16,170 nucleotides of DNA, taken from the NCBI GenBank assembly GCA_002682825.1, contig NOKP01000133.1, positions 1 to 16,170 of the forward strand, written 5' to 3'. Under the pieces are notes generated by a model. That model did not search any database and was not told the origin of the DNA. It worked only from the letters and a program-made list of their open reading frames with translations. A program made the position numbers and the translations under genes. Below, piece by piece: positions 9,430-16,170 of the stretch; positions within the stretch are counted from its first letter, which is position 1; each line of letters starts with the position of its first letter. This DNA is from Neonectria sp. B-13 (taxonomy: Eukaryota > Ascomycota > Sordariomycetes > Hypocreales > Nectriaceae).

Positions 9430-10602
9430 TTTTTTGCCTACCACTCTTTCGAACTTTACAATACTGCAGGCCATCAAACCGAGTCGCTGCGTCAAGTTGA
9501 GCCAGGGACGGAGACTGGGCAGCCGGGGCCTAGTAGTGCGCCAGATGACATTGAGGAGTTTGGACAAGATACATCTAGCCAAGAGGATGGCGACCCCAAT
9601 GCGACTAGCATTGGGCAGGATACCTATGGCGATGAGACACCTATTAACGTTCACTATGCTGAAGAGCATGAAGCTCAAACAGAATCTCAAATTCAAGAGT
9701 TTTATGCTGAACAGGAAGCGGGTCTTCCTGATGGCAACACCTGGTCTGACGTGGAATATTCCGCAGAGAGGTTTATTTAGCAGTTTCTGGCCGGGATCTA
9801 CGATTGTGGCACCGAGAAGCATCGAAAAGACCTGGCAACGCATATCGAAGAGGAGGGAGCGCATAACCATCATGGGCTGGATCAATTGTTCCCGCGTAAT
9901 GTCCCTCACACACTTGACAAAAATTACATCCTGTCCTCTCAAACTAATCACGATACAATGCGTTTGAGCCCTAGCTAATGGCAAGCTTTGTTCTCTGGTG
10001 ATACCAACCAACATGTCGATGGTAAACCCAAGCAGGCTTGCCTGCATACTGAGCGGACTCTTTGCAATGCTCCTGCCATTTCGTTTGACATCGATAGCCT
10101 ATTAGGCTTCGTGGATTCTCCAGCTGCGGCGGTTCACGGTATTCGATTTTATTCTGCTCCTCAGTATCATCAGAATATTAGCACAGACGTTCACCTGACT
10201 CTGGATCGCGTGGATCCAGACCTGGGGCGGCCCCGACTGATTCCGTCACGACTGAAAGATGTGCCCCATTTCATCTTCGCAAAGGTTGAAGGCGCTGATT
10301 TCATAACATTTCACTTGTTCTTTCCGCATTTGCCATGCTACCACGACTTCCATCGGCTGACTGACGAGCAGCTCTCGCGGTGGTTTGATGATATCTTCTA
10401 TCCCGCTGTCCGTCAAGTCTATGATGTTGATCGACTCCAGCACTTACCAGCAAGTTCAACAATGCTGGTATATTTCAGTGGTGTACGTGGCCTGTCCTTC
10501 CTCGACGGCGACGGATACCTCCAGCCTCGCCAGTTCACCCCAATACTCGCAAGGCTCATCTATTGTATGCGGTTGATCTTTTTCGAGGCGGTGCTCGCCT
10601 AG
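9430..10602 (+). pseudogene. Degraded repeat-family protein, two internal stops
   Basis: A single frame runs from about 9430 to 10602, broken only by TAG at 9778-9780 and TAA at 9976-9978. It has an acidic, Q/E-rich first part (DDIEEFGQDTSSQEDGD) and then a globular-looking part with RPRLIPSRLKDVPHFIFAKV, FHLFFPHLPCYHDFH, LSRWFDDIFYPAVRQVYDVD and LQHLPAS. This resembles a multi-copy fungal hypothetical protein found in repeat-rich regions; I know of no assigned function. After LQHLPAS (about 10455) the text changes to VYFSGVRGL and PRQFTPILARLIYC, which resembles the N-terminal part of fungal telomere-linked RecQ-helicase-type proteins. That suggests a chimera or deletion junction. Both stops could come from CAG/CAA by C-to-T change. 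Decay is well supported, family names are tentative. Confidence 0.55.
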
Positions 10603-10961
10603 CGCTCCTCGTTTCGATCTCGGGGTTCGCACCCCGGCTGATCTCGCCCGAGGAGCTCGTGCAGCCCTCCCCCGTGGCAGTCCTGCGGTTGTTGAAGGTG
10701 AGATCCGCGTCTCACTTGAATCCAGACAGGCGGCACAGACGCCGTCTCCGCCGCTCAATGCCGCCCCCAATGCTGCAGCCACAGAACGAGCTCAGCACGC
10801 CCATTTCCCGAGCCTACATGACCTCGATCTCTCTCGAGAACACCCTCCTGTTTCAATTGCCGAATCGGCAAACAGGCTCGCGCGCGAACAGGCCGAAGCA
10901 TAAGGACCACCGCCGCCGGGACCGGCCATTGCTGAACTCGAGGTACTTAGCGTGTAATTAG
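10590..10961 (+). other. GC-rich coding-like remnant, frame uncertain
   Basis: Directly after the TAG at 10600, two plus frames remain open. One, from about 10590, reads PRFDLGVRTPADLARGARAA and LREHP-type sequence to a TAA at 10901-10903, followed by GPPPPGPAIAELEVL and another stop; the TAA may be a former CAA. The other runs 10563-10961. Neither gives a product I recognise. Its composition is richer in GC than the flanks, and it probably continues the mosaic repeat after a frameshift. Confidence 0.35.
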
Positions 10962-11338
10962 CAAAAGACTTGTGGTGGGCCCCAACTCAATCAGTATATC
11001 TCTCCACGAAAAGTTCCCGGAAACGTAAAGACAAAGCCAGAATCACCAACCCCCCCTCGGAACTGCGCAAATATTCTTGTCAGAGCAACGTGAAGGATTA
11101 CGCGAGAGCGTGAACAATAGAGGCGACGTGTACATTTCGGATAAGGCTCTGTAGCTCGGGGTAAATCTCGTCCCTAAACGTGAGCACAAGTCGTGGGCAT
11201 AGTACAGCAAGTAGTTGAAAAATGTGACATCTCGACCAAATTGGTTTTTTCTTAAATCGAACACTTATAAATCTATTGATCAATCATTCGATTCGAAACA
11301 AAACATGTCCTCTGCATCCAACATTCTCTTCCTTCTGA
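10962..11338. other. Intergenic, AT-rich, no gene
   Basis: No convincing coding frame. Towards its end there is a TTATAAAT word at about 11266 followed by an A-rich stretch and an ATG at 11305 that opens a 17-codon hydrophobic frame ending at 11358; see findings. It also contains the 3' end side of the deaminase gene. Confidence 0.5.
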
Positions 11339-13032
11339 TTATTGTCTATTATCTTTAGGACCCGTTATAGACGACCTCCCTTGAAAAAGCAACACTTCGT
11401 CCTCTTCCTCGAGTGCTTCATTTGTCGCATCAGCTGACCGTTGGTGAAATGCAGTCACAACTTCCCGGTCTGAGATCCTCAATAAACTCAAGGATAAACC
11501 TGTCGCTGTTTCAGCCGGGGGTCCACCATCTGTGCCTGGCATTCTACAGGGCGCAAGTGCTGTGTAGGTACTAGAGTCGTGAGGTCGCCCATCTGATAGC
11601 CTCTCGGATAATATTCGTGCTATGTCTGCGCAAATGCGGGTCTTGATCCTGCCTATCACCCTTATTCGTGTAATCGCGGCATCGTGCCCCTGATGTTCGT
11701 ATATGTCTGGCATTCGCCATGGGAAATAAACATTCTGGTGGGACGGGCGAACCTGAACATCCGTCGGGTACTCGTCGAAGAAATAAGAACAAAGCTTGCA
11801 GGGTGGTTTACTGGATCCAATAAATTTCCAGCGGTTGAAGAAGCGTTCCGGTCGGATTCCTCCTTGTGTGTTTTCTAGCCAGTGGTGGACGAGGACTTCG
11901 GCGTGCACAATCGGCTTGGATGCTTGAGACCAAATCTGCCTGATATCGCCGTCAAGGTCATGGGCGGAAAGCTGCTGGAGTTGTTCGCTCAAACGACCGA
12001 TGAGCTCTTGGTCACCGGTCATTTTCCCCACGATTCGCTCAGCAGTCAACGGTTGGCCTCGGAGTGCGTCCGAGATACCCGAGCTTGATGGTATCATGCA
12101 AATCTGAAACTTATCGAAGAGTTGCGGCCAAGTGCTGGCCACCAAGAGCATCACGTCAACCGCTCGTCTGTAAGAGAGCAAGCGTCCGGCAACGTGAATG
12201 CAGTCTGACCAATGTCTCGCTGACATTAAATTCTCTTCTCGAGCTAAACGGGGTCCCACAAGAACGAAAGTATTGGACTTGAAAAGCTGGTCTATCGATT
12301 CAATCAAATTGAGCACAGCATGGATGCTCACCGGGAAGCCTCGGTATTAATTCTTGGTTTTCAATCATCGCTACCTAGTGCAACGACTTACCTGATTCCT
12401 TCAGAGTCTCAGGACTCTGTTCAAAGCATGACTCTAGACTTTGAAGGATAGTCATAAAGGCCTCCTTGATTACCTGGGCTATTCTATCTTAGTATGCGAA
12501 GATCCGACTGGTTTGGGCAAACTACCTTCAGTGGTGTCTTCACGCTCACAAGCCCGCACACAGACCTGAAGTTGAGTCCCAAGAGATCGTAAATACGCCT
12601 TGATACGGATTTCAGAAAATGCAAGCGCTGCGGTAAGAATTTGTCGGTGGAGTGCTGCTTTCTCCGAGTCTGTTGCTGGCAGGGGAGAGTGGAGCATGTG
12701 CAGAATACGGGTTATTTCGCATCGTTTGTGCTTCAGTTCGCTACTAGTCCGATTATTGAAGCCGAAAACATACTGAACGCCTTCCGGAAGCTGCAGGATC
12801 GCGCAAGCTGCGACCGCGGAACCGCCAGGCTCAGTACAACAAAGGAAAGCTAGTTTGGAGACAAAGTCGCAAAAAAGCGGCTCGAGGCCAGTCGTGAGAT
12901 CAAGAACAGGGTCTTGCGCACTTCTCCTGTATGGATGGACGGCTGCGAGACAGACAAAGAGCAGCAGGGGTGGGTAGAATTGCTTCGCCAATGCTGGTGT
13001 GAGAGCAACAACTTTGGGGGGTTCATGGTCGG
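11339..13032 (-). CDS. OTT_1508-like zinc deaminase domain protein, 5' end uncertain
   Basis: The last exon, 12339-11339, follows a 52-nt intron (12391-12340; donor GTAAGT) that joins TLKES/GFPVSIHAVL in frame. It carries a HAE motif (His codon 11905-11903, Glu 11899-11897) and, 33 residues on, PCKLC (Cys codons 11800-11798 and 11791-11789), then SHQNVYFPWRMP. HAE plus PCxxC is the zinc site of the cytidine-deaminase fold; the SKPPCKLC and SHQNVY surroundings fit the fungal OTT_1508-like deaminase family (Pfam). The substrate is unknown. Upstream exons hold 12487-12392 (VIKEAFMTILQSLE) and about 13032-12526 (ALAKQFYPPLLLFVCLAAVH, FVSKLAFLCC, VQYVFGFNNR). They join in frame only through an unusually short 38-nt intron (12525-12488), so a frameshift is possible. 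An open stretch at 13217-13040 (MNLAVKPTSPPKLWPP) may hold the true start, but no good donor was found. The family call is firm, the gene model is not. Confidence 0.75.
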
Positions 13033-13917
13033 CTTCGTGATGTTAGCCTGTCTATCGAATAGCTAGAGGGAGCGGACTGCTTGCTCATCTCTGCAGCTGT
13101 GTCTCGGGCTGGAATGCCTTTGAGGTGACTTTCTGCGGTCTCTGTCCTGTTGGGATTGGGTGCTGTCACTGGTGGCCAGAGCTTCGGAGGCGAGGTCGGT
13201 TTAACAGCCAAATTCATTCATGGGGGAAAACGATGAAACTGTCCAGCCCGGGTCAGGGGCAGAGAGTGAAGAGCATGTGTGGTCTGGATGGTAGACAATG
13301 CGAAGCAAGCAATGTGGTGGGCTCAGCATTAATATGACCCTCGGATTACGTGATGGGGATGGTAGGCCTCCTCGTGCATTACTGTGGCTTATGCGGTCTC
13401 TAATGTTCCCCAGCTGAGAGATTATCGACATTGCTTGTCTACGTCACCCTGCATCTAACCGTTTTGACATAGTAGTAGGCCTCATGCATACCGTGACGTG
13501 ATTCGCCGCTCATTCTTCCATGCTCTTCCACCCAGTTCGATCACCAGCAAATTGTAATTCCCATACACAGATTGAATGCGGGGACTTACATAGAATGATG
13601 ATAAGGAATAGAGATTGTGAAAGTGATGTGAGCGCATCCGCCGTGGGCTGAACTTATATATTGTTCATCACCTCCCCTCTTCACTTTGGATCTGGGGACG
13701 AAATCAACAGCTCGCAATCTCAACTTGATCCCAGCGGCTAGAATCGGCTTGGTTCCGATGCAAGGGTACGGGAGGATCATCTTGGTTTCCGGTATGCTCA
13801 CCGTCTGAATCCCCAAAAGCTCTCAAGGGTACTGTCTGACACGTCCAAACCAAGGAACATTGAGTCCAACAAATAGTTGCCCTTTCAGCGAGGTTTGAAT
13901 CGCTGAGAAGTGCTACA
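13033..13917. promoter_or_regulatory. Region between divergent deaminase and zinc-finger genes
   Basis: About 885 bp between the supported deaminase coding start and the zinc-finger ATG. The part at 13040-13217 may be coding for the deaminase N terminus. Beyond that no frame is convincing. It should hold both promoters; a TTATATATTG word lies at about 13655. No regulator sites were recognised. Confidence 0.45.
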
Positions 13918-14664
13918 ATGGAAGAGACCTCTACCAACATGAATGAACAACTGCTGAACATCGATTTTGTGCCCCCGCAATTTGTCTCACTGCGGGACCT
14001 CGAAGTCTCGACGGGATCAAGCTACTCAGAAGATACTGGCCGACCTATGAGCGTTGATCAGGGTGAGCGGCATTAGTCTCTCCAACCCGAGGTAGCTGGT
14101 CTAGGCAACTTTGCCGCCAGAACTCATGATCACACGTCATTTAACGGGCATAACCATATTATGAATGCTGAGAGCTCTGAGACCTGGAGCGGGAGCGGCG
14201 GGGCTATGAGGCAACCATTTCGTCAATTGCGCGCTGATCAACTCTTCCTAGAAAAGGAATTGCCCCCAAGCAGCCTTTACCAAGGCCAGTCACAAGATGG
14301 ACAATACTTTTGCACGTATGGAGATTGCAGACAAGAACCCAAAAAGTTCTATAACCTCCCGAGCGGACTTAGGTAAGCTGCACATTCAAAATATTTAATG
14401 TTGGGCACTAACACGATTAGGAAGCATGCTCGTAATCATTTTAAGCCTGTTCAATGCCCCGAGTGCACAGAAGAGAAGGCAGAACAGAACGATATGAAGG
14501 ACCACGTTCGCATTGCACATCCGTCTCTTGCAGAGGCGCTAGGCATCGCTGGGGAGACCTTGATCTGTCCTCACTGTGGTGCTAAGTTTCGCAATAGTCG
14601 TGAGGATAGTATGTCTAGACATGTGAGAAATTTCCATCCGGTGGAAACGTCCGAGCTAGAATAG
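13918..14664 (+). CDS. C2H2 zinc-finger protein, three fingers
   Basis: join(13918..14062, 14105..14372, 14421..14664), 218 residues. Introns are 42 nt (donor GTGAGC, acceptor TCTAG) and 48 nt (donor GTAAGC, branch ACTAAC, acceptor ATTAG); all three exons stay in one frame and the total is divisible by three. The N terminus (1-110) is polar and probably disordered. Finger 1 uses C118, C123, H140, H144; finger 2 C150, C153, H166, H171 (CPEC start); finger 3 C187, C190, H205, H210 (CPHC start). The second intron falls inside finger 1, one residue before its first histidine. Such small fungal C2H2 proteins are usually nuclear DNA-binding regulators, but the target is unknown. The start ATG has A at -3. 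It is transcribed away from the deaminase gene. No close named relative is recognised. Confidence 0.82.
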
Positions 14665-14782
14665 ACGAAACATTATATCCGATCACCCTTGACTGGTTCC
14701 ATTCTTATAGTTAATATCCTTATCTAAATCTTAGATATATATAGAGCTGATTCTTCTACTTAAGAAAAGTGAAATATAGATA
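14665..14782. other. AT-rich spacer before the pogo element
   Basis: Short AT-rich stretch holding the 3' end of the zinc-finger transcript. It ends in TA at 14781-14782, the expected target-site dinucleotide of a pogo-family insertion. Confidence 0.5.
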
Positions 14783-15570
14783 ACGTACTCCACAAGTGGG
14801 TCGGTCACCCAAGTGAGTCGGTCAAAAATCCGTCAACCTCCTCTCTTTGCATCTAATCATCTATTTCTCAACCACAAAACATGTCACAATCAAATAACGA
14901 GTCAAATATCATTCTTGCCCTTCAAGCCTACCGAAATGACCCAAAACTAAGTCTCCGACGCGCCGCAAGGATCTATGAAGCCCATTATAGTACTCTTCTT
15001 GACCGACATAATGGCAGACCCTTCCGAGGCGATATTATCCCTAAATCACGTAAACTATCTGCTCTAGAGGAACAGACTCTAATTGAGTATATTCTCGACC
15101 TAGATTCACGAGGATTTCCCCCGCGACTTCGTGGTGTGGAAGAAATGGCTAACCGACTGCTTGCCGACCGCGACGCGTCACCTGTCGGAAAGAACTGGAC
15201 TTCCAACTTCGTTGGGCGACAACCAGAGCTTACGACGCGTTTTAATCGCAAATATGATTACCAGAGAGCCAAATGCGAAGATCTGACCCTCATTCGTGAG
15301 TGGTTCTCGCTCGTAGCGAACACAATCGCGAAATACGGCATCACCCTAGCTGATATCTATAACTTTGATGAGACTGGCTTTATGATGGGTATGATCGCAA
15401 GCGGAATGGTTGTTACAGGCGCAGAACGGCGTGGAAAGCCGAAATCAGTCCAGCCTGGAAACCGGGAATGGGTTACAGTCATCCAGGCTATTAATGCGGA
15501 AGGTTGGGCAATCCAGCCGTTCATCGTGGTTGCGGGCCAATATCACCTCGCCAGCTGGTACCAGGAAAGT
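14783..15570 (+). mobile_element. pogo/Fot1-type DNA transposon, left part only
   Basis: The left end starts ACGTACTCCACAAGTGGG after a TA dinucleotide at 14781-14782. It contains two 15-bp near-identical repeats, CAAGTGGGTCGGTCA at 14793-14807 and CAAGTGAGTCGGTCA at 14810-14824, in the style of fungal pogo-family terminal repeats. The transposase starts at 14881. No matching inverted right end occurs in the window; the element stops being recognisable at 15570. Confidence 0.85.
14881..15570 (+). pseudogene. pogo/Fot1-type transposase, truncated
   Basis: ATG at 14881; similarity covers 230 residues and stops at 15570, after which the frame continues by chance to 15741. Order seen: psq-type helix-turn-helix (about 9-45, LSLRRAARIYEAHYSTL), CENP-B/Tc5-type DNA-binding region (56-125, LRGVEEMANRLLADRD, GKNWTSNFVGRQPEL), then the DDE nuclease with the first catalytic Asp in NFDETGF (D163) and the strand PFIVVAGQYHLASWYQES. 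These transposases cut and paste DNA at TA sites. The second (TDNGW-type) and third acidic residues are absent, since a complete copy is about 500-550 residues long. No frameshift or stop lies in the retained part, so truncation by the insertion that follows is recent compared with the other relics. It cannot catalyse transposition. Confidence 0.9.
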
Positions 15571-15769
15571 GTAAGGAGACGGGGGCCGGCTGGAAGCCGG
15601 GGGCTCCCACTGGAACGGCGCCCAGGCGCCGCAATAAAATCAGCGCCCGGGCGCCGCGATAAGATTTTAGCGGGTCACGATGTGCGTTCATTGGTCGGCA
15701 GCTGCATCATCAACACAACAAGCAACCACCAGAACGAGTAAACAAAGCAGCACGACAAGAATGAATTGA
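15571..15769. other. GC-rich insertion interrupting the transposase, then unassigned spacer
   Basis: The transposase reading is lost exactly at 15570/15571. A stem-loop CCGGCT-gga-AGCCGG lies at 15586-15600. GC-rich palindromes GGCGCC and GCGCCCGGGCGC follow. The sequence after about 15668 is unassigned. The insertion type is not known; its right boundary was not found. Confidence 0.55.
15618..15667. repeat. 25-bp tandem repeat, two copies
   Basis: Units 15618-15642 and 15643-15667 share GCGCCCRGGCGCCGC followed by an RATAARAT-type tail. Each contains its own short palindrome (GGCGCC, CCCGGG). Confidence 0.8.
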
Positions 15770-16170
15770 CTACACTAAGGAATAACGTGCTTCTTGAACC
15801 CTCGTATCCTCTTCGGCTTCCCTGAAAATATCCGCCATGCCGCGTCTAGTACTTTCCTTAGGGTTGTTTTCCAGCCGCCATTGGACCTGGCCATCAGTGC
15901 GTCTAACCTCTTCAAAATCCCAGTCAATATAGGCCATCATTTCTTCCCTCGTCCATTTTCTTCGCCCCCCGTGCGGCAAATGGCAATACTGACCCATTTG
16001 TTTGTAATCTTGGCACCAGGTATACATTTCCTTATTATATCGCTGCGGTAAACCCATTGCTCTGCGATATGCTTGATTGGTCTTGAGGCTTCCAGCAGGT
16101 TGGCTCTCATACCATGCAGCCCTCGCGGCGATATAACGTTGAGATATAGCCTCAGGTGCATAGTACGGCA
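15770..16170 (-). CDS. Hypothetical fungal protein, C-terminal part, runs off right edge
   Basis: On the minus strand an uninterrupted frame of 132 residues runs from 16168 to the stop TAG at 15772-15770. It is charged and tryptophan-rich: AISQRYIAARAAWYESQPAG, YTWCQDYKQMGQYC, RKWTREEMMAYIDWDFEEV, NPKESTRRGMADIFREAEED. The W-T-x-E-E-M-M-A-Y-I-D-W block resembles hypothetical proteins I recall from fungal repeat-rich regions, but I cannot give a function. It is predicted soluble with helices. The frame is open at the window edge, so the N terminus is outside. A repeat or transposon origin is possible. Confidence 0.6.
   Translation of the reverse strand, partial: PYYAPEAISQRYIAARAAWYESQPAGSLKTNQAYRRAMGLPQRYNKEMYTWCQDYKQMGQYCHLPHGGRRKWTREEMMAYIDWDFEEVRRTDGQVQWRLENNPKESTRRGMADIFREAEEDTRVQEARYSLV

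Noticed and set aside
10456..10782. Minus-strand frame opposite the mosaic repeat
   Set aside because: Alanine- and arginine-rich product typical of GC-rich antisense; the plus strand shows family-like motifs.
14783..15570. Autonomous active transposon
   Set aside because: Only the left end and about 230 residues are present; two of three catalytic acids and the right end are missing.
15571..15741. Continuation of the transposase frame to 15741 as part of a 286-residue protein
   Set aside because: After 15570 the residues are arginine/glycine-rich translation of palindromic GC-rich DNA, without any transposase motif.
1..16170. tRNA, rRNA or CRISPR array
   Set aside because: Scanned for T-loop words and regular spaced repeats; words such as GGGTTCGAG near 495 and TTTGAATC near 13895 lack any matching acceptor and anticodon stems, and no spaced repeat array is present.

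Overview
The window looks like an accessory, transposon-rich segment of a filamentous ascomycete (Pezizomycotina) chromosome. The basis is short GT-AG introns (42-78 nt), several with CTRAC-type branch points, fungal-specific families (FunK1 kinase, fungal TRK and HAK K+ transporters, fungal CorA/ALR proteins, pogo/Fot1 transposase, OTT_1508-like deaminase), and many premature stops that fit RIP-like C-to-T change at CpA sites. Genus cannot be told from the sequence alone.

Layout. 1-475 (minus) is the start of a fungal integrase-like transposon gene that runs off the left edge and carries a frameshift; its outer flank has three 20-bp direct repeats (601-660). 726-2554 (plus) is a HAK/KUP potassium transporter that has lost its N-terminal part but keeps one intron and a complete C terminus. 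2555-3650 holds no gene. 3655-4305 (minus) is a decayed N-terminal piece of a FunK1 kinase. 4370-4644 (plus) is a small, frameshifted C-terminal relic of a TRK potassium transporter. 4671-6527 (minus) is a nearly complete CorA-like divalent cation transporter interrupted by one TAG at a conserved tryptophan. It is divergent from 7108-8983 (plus), an apparently intact ALR1/MNR2-type CorA magnesium transporter; the 580-bp space between them has an 11-bp x 5 minisatellite. 9430-10960 (plus) is a mosaic of degraded repeat-family coding sequence. 11339-13032 (minus, 5' end uncertain) is a multi-exon gene for an OTT_1508-like zinc deaminase. 13918-14664 (plus) is a three-exon, three-finger C2H2 protein. 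14783-15570 is a pogo/Fot1 transposon cut off by a GC-rich insertion with hairpins and a 25-bp tandem repeat. 15770-16170 (minus) is an open hypothetical gene running off the right edge.

How it fits together. The left 9 kb contains four cation transporter genes or relics (HAK, TRK, CorA-like, ALR-like) in a row, at different stages of decay, next to transposon fragments; only the ALR-like gene looks fully usable. The right half is dominated by repeat-derived material around a deaminase and a zinc-finger gene that point away from each other. No CRISPR, tRNA or rRNA was seen.
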